From contig JANSYB010000057.1 of assembly GCA_024742655.1 (NCBI GenBank), positions 1-8,911 of the forward strand: 8,911 nt of DNA, given 5' to 3'. Below are positions 1 through 5,609 of the stretch, one piece after another (position 1 is the first letter of the stretch; the number at the start of each line of letters is the position of its first letter). The notes under the pieces are model-generated. The model had not been told where the DNA came from. It saw nothing but the letters and a program-made list of their open reading frames with translations, and made no database searches. A program made the translations under genes and the position numbers. Source of the stretch: Paracoccaceae bacterium (GTDB lineage: Bacteria > Pseudomonadota > Alphaproteobacteria > Rhodobacterales > Rhodobacteraceae).

Positions 1-255
1 CACCGAGAACCAGAGCGGATCCCCCGTCGCCAGCACCACGACACGCCGCCCCTTGAACCCCCGCAGCATGTCGATCAGCGCATCGAACGGGCTGGGCCAG
101 GCAACACGCTCGGCGGTGATGGTGTCCGACAGCTTGTGATGCCGGTCCCCACCCACGATCACCTCGGCCGCCTCCACCACGGCCCGGGTCGCCGGCAAAA
201 GACCCGCCAGACCTTCCTCGCCAATCCCGACGATATGCAGCCACGGATCAGTCAA
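1..255 (-). CDS. cobL: Precorrin-6Y C5,15-methyltransferase, N-terminal part (runs off the window)
   Basis: The visible 85 codons encode the start of a tetrapyrrole (corrin) methylase of the CbiE/CobL type. In the family, CobL methylates C5 and C15 of precorrin-6 with S-adenosylmethionine and decarboxylates the acetate side chain, giving precorrin-8 in the cytoplasmic aerobic cobalamin pathway. Seen here are the glycine-rich VGIGEEGLAG motif near residues 9-18, VIVGGDRHH near 38-46, and VVVLATGDPLWFSV at the end, all hallmarks of this methylase. The reading frame has no ATG near the homologous start. TTG at 255-253 gives a protein beginning (M)TDPWLHIVG, as expected, with a G-rich stretch (261-265) just upstream. 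It lies 60 bp after cobH, the next pathway enzyme backward or forward by one step, so it is in the same operon. The C-terminal CbiT-like half is outside the window. An oddity is the tandem hairpin immediately upstream. Confidence 0.9.
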   Translation of the reverse strand, partial: MTDPWLHIVGIGEEGLAGLLPATRAVVEAAEVIVGGDRHHKLSDTITAERVAWPSPFDALIDMLRGFKGRRVVVLATGDPLWFSV

Positions 256-263
256 GACCGCCC

Positions 264-313
264 CCAAAACTCTTCAAAAGAGTTTTGGCAAATTTCTTTC
301 GAAGAAATTTGCC
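264..313. repeat. Tandem perfect inverted repeats between cobH and cobL
   Basis: Two perfect hairpins lie back to back in the 60-bp cobH-cobL gap. The first has 11-bp arms (CCAAAACTCTT at 264-274, complement at 278-288) around a CAA loop. The second has 12-bp arms (GGCAAATTTCTT at 287-298, complement at 302-313) around a TCG loop, and the two share the GG at 287-288. The AT-rich sequence contrasts with the GC-rich coding DNA on both sides. Read on the minus strand, the second stem ends in a run of Gs overlapping the probable ribosome-binding region of cobL. The pairing is seen directly. A role in attenuation, mRNA end protection or as a dispersed palindromic repeat is inference. Confidence 0.85.
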
Positions 314-315
314 CC

Positions 316-954
316 TCATGTCGTGACCTCGGGCAAACCGGCGGCCAGCGCGTTGACCGCCGCCGAGGCCATGGCAGATCCGCCGCGCCGACCGCGCAAG
401 GCGACGAAGTCGCAGCCGCGCGGGTTGGCCGCCAGTTCGGCCTTGCTTTCCGCGGCCCCGACGAAACCGACCGGAAAGCCAAGGATCAGGGCCGGTTTCG
501 GCGCCCCCTCGTCCAACAGTTCAAGCAGGTGAAACAGGGCCGTCGGCGCATTCCCGATGGCCACCACGGCCCCGCCCAAGCGCTCCCCCCAGAGCTCGAC
601 CGCGGCAGCCGAGCGCGTATTGCCGATCCCCGCCGCGATTGCGGGGACCGCCGGATCGTTCAGCGTCACGATCACCTCGTTGCCCGCGGGCAGATACCGC
701 CGGATGATCCCGGCGCCCACCATCTCGCAATCACACAGGACCGGGGCCCCCGACTGCAACGCCGCGTGACCGGCCGCGTGGGCGCCCTCGGAAAAGGCCA
801 GACGATCGGCCACCTCGACCATGCCACAGGCGTGGATCAGCCGGATCGCCAGCGCCTCCATACCCGGGCCAAACCGCTCCAACCGGGCCTCGCGGCGCAC
901 GGTGGCAAAACTTTCGGCATAGATCGCCGATGGATTGCGTTCATACGGCCGCAT
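316..954 (-). CDS. cobH: Precorrin-8X methylmutase
   Basis: This 212-residue protein belongs to the CobH/CbiC family, which moves the C11 methyl group to C12 and turns precorrin-8X into hydrogenobyrinic acid in aerobic cobalamin synthesis. The signatures are strong: AIYAESFATVR near the N-terminus, LIHACGMVEVAD with the presumed catalytic histidine at residue 41 (His43 in the Pseudomonas denitrificans enzyme), APVLCDCEMV, LPAGNEVIVTLNDP, IGNTRSAAAVELW, VVAIGNAPTALFHLLE and the closing ILGFPVGFVGAAESK and GRRGGSAM. I chose the ATG at 954 because MRPYERNPSAIY aligns with known starts. A GTG at 993 in the same frame would add 13 residues and overlap the cbiX stop as GTGA, which would couple translation. 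It is the third gene of the minus-strand cobalamin operon and feeds or follows CobL directly. Confidence 0.96.
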   Translation of the reverse strand: MRPYERNPSAIYAESFATVRREARLERFGPGMEALAIRLIHACGMVEVADRLAFSEGAHAAGHAALQSGAPVLCDCEMVGAGIIRRYLPAGNEVIVTLNDPAVPAIAAGIGNTRSAAAVELWGERLGGAVVAIGNAPTALFHLLELLDEGAPKPALILGFPVGFVGAAESKAELAANPRGCDFVALRGRRGGSAMASAAVNALAAGLPEVTT

Positions 955-989
955 CGTGCGCTGCCCCGGGTTTTTCGCAGAAAAATCGC

Positions 990-2222
990 TCACGCCCGGG
1001 TTTTCCGCGCGCTTTCGGGTCCGTGGGGATGCTTGGCATGGGGGTATTCGGCGTGATGGTGGTGATGATCATGCGCATGGTCATGATCATGGTGGTGATG
1101 ATGGTGGTGGTGATGGTGATCCTGCGCCTCGAGACGGCACAGCCCGGTGCAGAACGTGTCGCACAGCGTGCAATCGGCCACGTTGGACCCCGGCGCGCTG
1201 GCACCCTGCCCCTCGACATGGTGGTGATGGCTTTCCTGAACGGCGCCGACCTCGGCCTCGAAGCCCAGAACCGCCGTGCGATACTTGCACAGCACACAGG
1301 TCGGCGGTGGCACGGAACCGAAGGCCGGGTGCCCACCGCCTTTTTCGGCGGCCAGAATCGCCCGCTGCTCCGGCGTGATCTGGCGCACGTCCTCGCCCTC
1401 GACGGCCAGGATCTGCGTGCGGTACTGGCAGGTGCCGCAATTGGGCGGCGGCACGGCGCCGATCTGTTCGGTCACACGTTCGGCAAAGGTTTCCAGCACC
1501 TTCGGATGATCGCCCAGATACCCCGCCTTGATGAATTGAATGCCCGGGTTCTCGGCCGCCACCTGATCGGTAAAGCCGTAGATGCGATCGATCAGGATGC
1601 CCGAGAACAGGAAATACGGAAACACGATCACCCGCTTGTAGCCAAGCTTGACCACGTGTTGCAGGCACGGCTCGACCAGCGGGAAGGTGACGCCAGAATA
1701 CCCCACCTCGCACCAGCCAAAGCCCATGCCTTCCTGCAGCATCCGGGCGATCTTGGCGACATTGCCATTGGCATCGGGGTCCGAGGCGCCGCGCCCGATC
1801 ACCACGAGGCAGGTTTCGTGCAGCGGCATCTCGCCATGCTCTGCATTGGCCCGTTCCACGGCCTCGCGCACGCGCCCGCCAGCGGCTGCGATCATCTTGG
1901 GATCGACCCCCAGCTCGCGACCATAACTGACCTCGAGCCCGTGCCTGGCGGCATATGTGTTCAGCACCGTGGGAATGTCATTCTTGGAATGCATCGCGGC
2001 AAACAGCATGCCGGGCACCGCCAGGATACGCTCGCAGCCCTTTTCGCGCAGCTTGTCCAGACCGTCGCGGATCACCGGGTTGGCGAATTCCAGGTACCCG
2101 TATTCCATCTCCCAGTCCTGCGGCAGAAGCGGCGGCAGCTTCTCGGCCAGGGTCGCGAACTCGTCGACCGCAGACTGGCTGCGCGAGCCGTGCCCGCAGA
2201 TCATCACACCGGTCTTGACCAT
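990..2222 (-). CDS. cbiX: Sirohydrochlorin cobaltochelatase CbiX with Cys- and His-rich tail
   Basis: This 410-residue protein is a class II chelatase that inserts cobalt into a tetrapyrrole precursor. The first half carries GVMICGHGSRSQ with the metal-binding histidine at residue 11. The second half carries VVIGRGASDPDANGN and the typical VIVFPYFLFSGILIDRIY. Beyond the roughly 250-residue catalytic core is a long tail: a duplicated PPPxCxxCxYRT unit (Cys262/265 and Cys309/312), an HHHH patch (332-335), a third cluster CTLCDTFCTGLC (351-362), then a ten-histidine run at 369-378 and more His/Asp to 390. CbiX tails with a His stretch and an iron-sulfur CxxC motif are known, for example in Bacillus megaterium. 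Three cysteine clusters look unusually rich. I chose the ATG at 2222 because AGGAGG lies 7 nt upstream. The ATG at 2228 overlaps the previous gene's stop but leaves only 1 nt of spacing. The tail may store or deliver cobalt. Confidence 0.95.
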   Translation of the reverse strand: MVKTGVMICGHGSRSQSAVDEFATLAEKLPPLLPQDWEMEYGYLEFANPVIRDGLDKLREKGCERILAVPGMLFAAMHSKNDIPTVLNTYAARHGLEVSYGRELGVDPKMIAAAGGRVREAVERANAEHGEMPLHETCLVVIGRGASDPDANGNVAKIARMLQEGMGFGWCEVGYSGVTFPLVEPCLQHVVKLGYKRVIVFPYFLFSGILIDRIYGFTDQVAAENPGIQFIKAGYLGDHPKVLETFAERVTEQIGAVPPPNCGTCQYRTQILAVEGEDVRQITPEQRAILAAEKGGGHPAFGSVPPPTCVLCKYRTAVLGFEAEVGAVQESHHHHVEGQGASAPGSNVADCTLCDTFCTGLCRLEAQDHHHHHHHHHHDHDHAHDHHHHHAEYPHAKHPHGPESARKTRA

Positions 2223-2224
2223 AC

Positions 2225-2452
2225 TCATGCCTCCTGAAGCTCGTCTTCGGTCTCGCCCTCTTCGGCGTCCTCGGCACGGTCCTCGGCCCGTTTGCGCCCC
2301 TTGGCCGCGGCCCAAAGCCCGATGGCGATGGCCGCCCCGATCGCAGCCGCGCCCAGCCAGTGACCGTGGCCCGCAACCTCTGCCAGGTGACCCGGATGGG
2401 CAAACGCCACGCCCGGGGCCAGAAGGGCAATCGGAAAAACGGTATTTTTCAT
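2225..2452 (-). CDS. Small secreted/membrane protein with HPGH mature end (DUF6732-like)
   Basis: This 75-residue protein heads the cobalamin operon and ends in an ATGA overlap region with cbiX. Residues 1-18 form a signal peptide ending in AFA. The predicted mature protein then starts with histidine: HPGH (19-22), followed by GHGHW (28-32), an Ala/Gly/Ile membrane segment (about 33-50), a basic stretch KGRKR (51-55) and a strongly acidic tail (DEE-rich, 57-75). Together this predicts a single-span inner-membrane protein with a periplasmic His-rich head and a cytoplasmic tail. The ATG at 2452 has AAGGGGA about 7 nt upstream. The layout recalls the small proteins annotated as DUF6732 next to cobalamin genes in Rhodobacterales, which I name from memory. 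The HPGH start also resembles HupE/UreJ-type nickel/cobalt proteins. Cobalt binding or import assistance is inference, and no function has been shown here. Confidence 0.8.
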   Translation of the reverse strand: MKNTVFPIALLAPGVAFAHPGHLAEVAGHGHWLGAAAIGAAIAIGLWAAAKGRKRAEDRAEDAEEGETEDELQEA

Positions 2453-2606
2453 GGGGTGTCCCCTTTTCTCAGCATGGCCCGCCGACCGGAAAGGGACGCA
2501 ACGGCGCCGCAGATGGCACCACGCTGACGACCCGGAAGCGGACCCCCCGGATTGGGTCGGCTCGGCCTCCTGCATCTTTCCGGCCCCTTGGGGCATCGTC
2601 CCGGCC
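2453..2606 (-). promoter_or_regulatory. Leader RNA of the cobalamin operon, candidate switch
   Basis: Transcription from the promoter at 2607-2635 would start near 2600 and leave about 150 nt before the first gene. Read on the minus strand, possible pairings include GACGA (2600-2596) with TCGTC (2530-2526), a GCCC-CAAG-GGGC hairpin (2594-2583), and CCGGAAAG (2583-2576) with its exact complement at 2493-2486. GCCGACC (2561-2555) can also pair with 2487-2481, and GACCC (2558-2554) with GGGTC (2545-2541). Several of these exclude one another. GGGG (2463-2460) and CCCC (2456-2453) can fold around ACA, closing over the ribosome-binding site right before the ATG. A CAGGAGGCC stretch (2572-2564) weakly resembles the B12 box, but the conserved core of the cobalamin riboswitch is missing. 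A regulatory RNA is inference. Confidence 0.4.
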
Positions 2607-2635
2607 TGTATAGGCATCGCGCCCCCCCGGCGCAA
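2607..2635 (-). promoter_or_regulatory. Probable sigma-70-type promoter of the cobalamin operon
   Basis: On the minus strand, TTGCGC (2635-2630) and TATACA (2612-2607) are separated by exactly 17 nt. The -10 box matches TATAAT at four of six positions and is one of the few AT-rich stretches in this gap. It points at the 75-residue membrane protein, cbiX, cobH and cobL. The -35 box falls inside one copy of a 12-bp direct repeat (2628-2639 and 2645-2656), which could be an operator. Confidence 0.5.
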
Positions 2636-2656
2636 ACGGAGAATCGGCGCAAGCGG
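2628..2656. repeat. 12-bp direct repeat spaced 17 bp, possible operator
   Basis: CGGCGCAAACGG (2628-2639) and CGGCGCAAGCGG (2645-2656) differ at one base, with starts 17 bp apart. The first copy overlaps the -35 box of the minus-strand promoter, and the pair sits between two divergent genes. Binding by a regulator is inference. Chance repetition in GC-rich DNA is possible. Confidence 0.45.
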
Positions 2657-2758
2657 GCCGGATTGCGACATGTGCGGGACCGCACGGGGCCTGCGCGCGT
2701 ACGGGCCTGTCACCCCGCGGCCCGCCGATCTACCTGTACCGTGAAAGGAGCCTGAACC

Positions 2759-3739
2759 ATGGGACAATTGATCGACGGCGTCTGGCATGACCAGTGGTAT
2801 GACACCAAATCGACGGGTGGCGCGTTCAAGCGCAGCACCGCCGGGTTTCGCAACTGGATCACGGCGGACGGGGCACCCGGCCCCTCTGGCGAAGGCGGCT
2901 TCAAGGCCGAAAGCGGGCGCTATCACCTTTATGTCTCCCTGGCCTGTCCCTGGGCGCACCGCACGTTGATCTTCCGCGTGCTCAAGGGGCTGGAGGATCA
3001 TATCGGCGTCTCGGTCGTGCATCCCGACATGCTGTCGGACGGCTGGACCTTCGAAACCGATTTTCCGGGTGCCACGGGGGACCGGTTGCACGGGTTTGCC
3101 TTCGCCCGCGATCTCTATCTGAGGGCCGATCCCGCCGTTTCGGGCCGCGTGACCGTGCCGATCCTGTGGGACACGCGTCACGACACCATCGTGTCCAACG
3201 AAAGCGCCGAGATCATCCGGATGTTCAACGCGGCCTTTGACGCGGTCACCGGCAACACCGCGGATTATTGGCCCGAGGACCTGCGCGCGGCGATTGAGCC
3301 GGTCAATCAGCGCATCTACGACAGGCTCAACAACGGGGTCTACAAGGCCGGTTTCGCCACCTCGCAGGAGGCCTATGACGCAGCCGTGGCGCCCCTCTTC
3401 GACACGCTCGACTGGCTGGAGGAGCGGCTTTCAACAAACCGCTATCTGATGGGTGCGCGGCTGACCGAGGCCGACTGGCGGCTCTTTACGACGCTGATCC
3501 GGTTCGACCTCGTCTATCACGGGCACTTCAAATGCAATCGGGCGCGGATCGTGGATTACCCGAACCTCTGGGCCTACCTGCGCGAGCTTTACCAATGGCC
3601 GGGCGTGGCCGGGACGGTGGATTTCGACCACATCACCCGGCATTACCATTACAGCCACGACACCATCAATCCCCACCGGATCGTGCCCGTCGGCCCGCGC
3701 CTCGACCTTGCCGCCCCGCATGGGCGGGAGGACATGTGA
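2759..3739 (+). CDS. yqjG: Glutathionyl-hydroquinone reductase (Xi-class glutathione transferase)
   Basis: This 326-residue protein belongs to the YqjG/EcM4 family, which removes glutathione from glutathionyl-hydroquinones using a second glutathione, a cytoplasmic redox repair and detoxification step. The thioredoxin-like N-terminal domain contains LYVSLACPWAHRTLI, with the catalytic cysteine at residue 63, the same position as in Escherichia coli YqjG. VPILWDTRHDTIVSNESAEIIRMFN (about 132-156, read in two parts) holds the cis-proline and the glutathione-binding SNES turn. The helical C-terminal domain contains NNGVYKAGFATSQEAYD, YLMGARLTEADWRLFTTLIRFD, YPNLWAYLRELYQWPGV and the closing HYHYSH, all typical. 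Length and order match the family. The ATG at 2759 has AAGGAG 9 nt upstream. The gene diverges from the cobalamin operon, with no evident functional link. It is followed 31 bp later by the DUF1194 gene. Confidence 0.95.
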   Translation: MGQLIDGVWHDQWYDTKSTGGAFKRSTAGFRNWITADGAPGPSGEGGFKAESGRYHLYVSLACPWAHRTLIFRVLKGLEDHIGVSVVHPDMLSDGWTFETDFPGATGDRLHGFAFARDLYLRADPAVSGRVTVPILWDTRHDTIVSNESAEIIRMFNAAFDAVTGNTADYWPEDLRAAIEPVNQRIYDRLNNGVYKAGFATSQEAYDAAVAPLFDTLDWLEERLSTNRYLMGARLTEADWRLFTTLIRFDLVYHGHFKCNRARIVDYPNLWAYLRELYQWPGVAGTVDFDHITRHYHYSHDTINPHRIVPVGPRLDLAAPHGREDM

Positions 3740-3770
3740 CCTCGGGCTATGGCGTGCTAAGTTATGTCAC

Positions 3771-4514
3771 ATGCGCTGGTTGCTCCTGATCCTGTCTGTC
3801 CTGATGTCCCCGGTTTCGGCCGAAGAGGTCGACCTTGAACTGGTGTTGCTGGCGGATGCCTCGGGGTCGATCTCGAACGAGGAAATTCGCTTTCAAAGGC
3901 AGGGTTATGCGGCGGCCATCACGCACCCGGACGTCCTGTCGGCCATTGCCGAAACCGCCTATGGCTCCATCGCGGTGACTTATGTGGAGTGGGCGGCCAA
4001 CACGGCCGTGGTGGTGGACTGGACCCGTATCGACGGGCCCGACAGCGCGGCGCGGTTTGCCGACGCGCTGATCGGGCCACCCCGGCAGGCCTATGGGCGC
4101 AACGCCATCGGCGCCGCGCTTCTGGATGCCAAGCGGCTGATCGAACAGAATGAATTCGAGGGCTGGCGCAAGGTGATCGACTTTTCCGGCGACAGCCCCA
4201 ACAGTTTTTCCGGACCGCCCATCGAAGAGGCCCGCGACACCGTCGTGTCCGCAGGCATCACCATCAATGCCCTGCCGATCCTGTGCCGGTTCTGCGACAG
4301 CTTCGCCCGCTTTCCGGATCTCGATGAAATCTATGCACGACGCATCATCGGCGGGCCGGGCGCCTTCGCCGTGACCGCCGCCGATGAAACCGACCTCGCC
4401 CGCGCCATCCGCCGCAAGCTGATCCTCGAGATATCCGGCCAGATGCCGGAACTGGACATCGCGCGCGACCACCCACGCCGGGGGCGATCGGAATTTGCAC
4501 AAATTCCGAACTAG
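3771..4514 (+). CDS. Secreted DUF1194 (von Willebrand factor A-like) protein
   Basis: This 247-residue protein has a signal peptide (MRWLLLILSVLMSPVSA, residues 1-17) and a VWA-like fold of the DUF1194 type. The metal-site motif is LLADASGSIS, with Asp29, Ser31 and Ser33 as the DxSxS ligands. GRNAIGAALLDAKRLI (109-124), WRKVIDFSGDSPNSF (132-146), AGITINALPIL (161-171) and GGPGAFAVTAAD (194-205) also fit DUF1194. Cys172 and Cys175 may form a disulfide in the periplasm. The family is common in alphaproteobacteria and has no established function, and VWA domains usually mediate metal-dependent protein contacts. I chose the ATG at 3771 because the signal peptide starts there; the frame stays open back into yqjG. 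There is no clear ribosome-binding site, and TAAGTT at 3758-3763 could be a -10 box giving a nearly leaderless transcript. The last eight codons and the stop lie inside palindromic DNA. Confidence 0.9.
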   Translation: MRWLLLILSVLMSPVSAEEVDLELVLLADASGSISNEEIRFQRQGYAAAITHPDVLSAIAETAYGSIAVTYVEWAANTAVVVDWTRIDGPDSAARFADALIGPPRQAYGRNAIGAALLDAKRLIEQNEFEGWRKVIDFSGDSPNSFSGPPIEEARDTVVSAGITINALPILCRFCDSFARFPDLDEIYARRIIGGPGAFAVTAADETDLARAIRRKLILEISGQMPELDIARDHPRRGRSEFAQIPN

Positions 4515-4555
4515 AAAATGCGCATTTTCTAGGCCGTTTTCCCGTGGAAAATGGT
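4488..4555. repeat. Three consecutive palindromes between convergent genes, bidirectional terminator-like
   Basis: Three stems follow one another. The first has 10-bp arms TCGGAATTTG (4488-4497) and complement (4500-4509) around CA. The second is a perfect 22-bp palindrome at 4511-4532 with half-site CTAGAAAATGC. The third is TTTTCC-CGT-GGAAAA at 4537-4551, extendable with G-T pairs to 4533-4555. The first stem encodes the last residues of the DUF1194 protein, and the second contains its TAG stop. The cluster lies just before the stop of the convergent cupin gene at 4585, so termination on both strands is likely. The AT-rich, back-to-back style matches the element at 264-313. Confidence 0.85.
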
Positions 4556-4584
4556 GCCGCGCGATGGCCTCGGCGGGGTCTTCA

Positions 4585-4989
4585 TCACGCAGCCGCACCC
4601 CCATAGTCCTGATCGCTGACCTGCTCCAGCCAATCGGCGACCTTGCCGTCTTGCGCCTCCTGAATGGCCAGGTGACACATCATCCTGTCAGGCGTGGCGC
4701 CGTGCCAGTGTTCCTCGCCCGGCGGAATCCAGACCGTGTCGCCCGCATGGATCCGTTGCGGGGCCTGCCCGCGCAGCCCCACCAGCCCCGTCCCGGACAG
4801 AACGTAAAGCGTCTGGCCCAGCGGGTGCGTATGCCACGCCGTGCGCGCGCCCGGCTCGAATGTCACGCGCAGGGCACGCACACGCGCCGGTTCGGGCGCC
4901 TCGACCAACGGCTCCTGCCAGACGCGCCCGGTGAACCAGTCGCTGCGCGCAAGGTGATTGACCCGCGTATCGCCCCTTGAGATATCCAT
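4585..4989 (-). CDS. Single-domain cupin of the (R)-hydroxynitrile lyase type
   Basis: This 134-residue protein is one cupin barrel closely resembling the manganese-dependent hydroxynitrile lyase of Granulicella tundricola, which cleaves cyanohydrins to an aldehyde and cyanide. The metal ligands fall at the same residue numbers: His53 and His55 in AWHTHPLGQ, Gln59 in place of the usual cupin glutamate, and His94 in PPGEEHWHG. Around them are DWFTGRVWQEPL (17-28), FEPGARTAWH (44-53), GDTVWIPPGEEHWHG (83-97) and the C-terminal CHLAIQEAQDGKVADWLEQVSD. The ATG at 4989 has AAGGA about 8 nt upstream. The frame continues to 5283 without stop but overlaps the rpmB promoter and leader, so the longer form is unlikely. 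Whether the natural substrate is a cyanohydrin is unknown. Many relatives are annotated as carboxymuconolactone decarboxylase-associated or quercetin-type cupins. It has no operon partner here. Confidence 0.9.
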   Translation of the reverse strand: MDISRGDTRVNHLARSDWFTGRVWQEPLVEAPEPARVRALRVTFEPGARTAWHTHPLGQTLYVLSGTGLVGLRGQAPQRIHAGDTVWIPPGEEHWHGATPDRMMCHLAIQEAQDGKVADWLEQVSDQDYGGAAA

Positions 4990-5090
4990 GTTGATTCCTT
5001 CTGTCGGTTTCGGTCTCAGTGTCGCGCACAGGCCTGCACTTGTGGAGTCATCCCTTGAGCGCGACGCGGTCTTTTCCGGCGGCGAATCCC

Positions 5091-5119
5091 TTGACGCCCC
5101 GACGCTTTGACCGTAAAGA
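5091..5119 (+). promoter_or_regulatory. Probable rpmB promoter
   Basis: TTGACG (5091-5096) matches the consensus -35 box at five of six positions. A 17-nt spacer leads to TAAAGA (5114-5119), a moderate -10 box. Transcription would start near 5126 and leave a leader of about 87 nt before rpmB. Within the leader GGGGC (5173-5177) and GCCCC (5185-5189) can form a small stem. The 9-mer ATCCCTTGA occurs at 5050-5058 and again at 5086-5094 across the -35 box. Confidence 0.6.
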
Positions 5120-5212
5120 CCCCCAACGGAATTCGGGGCGCTGCCGCTGGCGGTGCCCGTTTGCATTGAGAGGGGCCGGATATCGCCCCGCCCCAAGACG
5201 AGGAAGAAGCCC

Positions 5213-5503
5213 ATGGCGCGCGTTTGCGAACTGACCGGAAAAGGCCCGATGGTTGGGAACAATTCCAGCCACGCCAACAACAAGACCAGACGGCGTTACC
5301 TGCCGAACCTGAACGATGTCACGCTGCACTCGGAAACGCTGAAGCGCGGTATCAAGCTGCGGATTTCCGCCGCCGCCCTGCGCAGTGTCGACCACCGCGG
5401 CGGGCTGGATGCCTATCTCGCCAAGGCCAAGGACACCGAACTGTCGGCCAACGCGCTGAAGGTGAAAAAGGAAATCGCCAAGGCGCGGGCTGCCGCCGCC
5501 TGA
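5213..5503 (+). CDS. rpmB: 50S ribosomal protein L28
   Basis: This 96-residue protein is bL28, a structural component of the large ribosomal subunit. [17 protein letters not shown] at the N-terminus is diagnostic, followed by [47 protein letters not shown] and a Lys/Ala-rich C-terminal helix, as in other alphaproteobacteria. Only one cysteine (Cys5) is present, so this is the form without the zinc-binding CxxC pairs. The ATG at 5213 has GAGGAAG about 7 nt upstream. An in-frame ATG at 5153 would add 20 unrelated residues and is rejected. The gene stands alone, with its own promoter and a strong terminator, and is not next to rpmG. Confidence 0.98.
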   Translation: MARVCELTGKGPMVGNNSSHANNKTRRRYLPNLNDVTLHSETLKRGIKLRISAAALRSVDHRGGLDAYLAKAKDTELSANALKVKKEIAKARAAAA

Positions 5504-5528
5504 TCAACGCGATTTCGAACGGTTTTTC

Positions 5529-5565
5529 AACAGCCTCGCCCCATCGGGCGGGGCTGTTTCCTTTT
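5529..5565 (+). terminator. Intrinsic terminator of rpmB
   Basis: AACAGCCTCGCCC (5529-5541) pairs with GGGCGGGGCTGTT (5546-5558) around a CATC loop, 13 bp with a single G-T pair. It is followed by TCCTTTT. It lies 25 nt after the rpmB stop, and the GC-rich stem with a T tract is the textbook form. Confidence 0.93.
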
Positions 5566-5609
5566 GTCGCTTTCCACGGCGCGCCCACACCCTCTATACC
5601 TTTGTGTCG

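Larger units (their letters stand above)
2453..2758. other. Divergent intergenic region between the cobalamin operon and yqjG
   Basis: This 306-bp gap holds the minus-strand promoter and leader described separately, the 12-bp direct repeat, and a perfect inverted repeat GTGCGG-GA-CCGCAC at 2672-2685. On the plus side, AAGGAG (2744-2749) is the ribosome-binding site for the gene starting at 2759. I see no convincing plus-strand promoter: TACCTG near 2731 is a weak -10 candidate without a good -35. The short open frames here are GC-driven and lack any recognisable family. Confidence 0.7.

Noticed and set aside
136..1056. A 306-codon plus-strand open frame over cobL and cobH
   Set aside because: It is Arg/Gly/Pro-rich with no domain and opposes the strongly conserved cobH frame, as expected for high-GC shadows.
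1053..1118. ATG/GGT-rich repetitive tract with an embedded palindrome, considered as a DNA repeat
   Set aside because: It is explained by consecutive His and Asp codons of the CbiX tail on the minus strand.
930..2237. A 435-codon plus-strand open frame with a very Val/Met-rich segment resembling membrane helices
   Set aside because: It lies opposite cbiX, and the hydrophobic segment is the reverse reading of the His/Asp-rich tail codons. The minus-strand frame has clear chelatase motifs.
2453..2758. Canonical cobalamin riboswitch in the leader or further upstream
   Set aside because: Isolated similarities (CAGGAGGCC, CAATCCGG) exist, but the conserved GCCACUG, GGGAAGG and CUGCCCCCGCAACUG blocks are absent, and one matching piece lies upstream of the likely transcription start.
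4990..5283. N-terminal extension of the cupin up to 5283
   Set aside because: The added stretch covers the rpmB promoter and leader and part of rpmB, has no conserved sequence, and the ATG at 4989 has a ribosome-binding site and matches homologue length.
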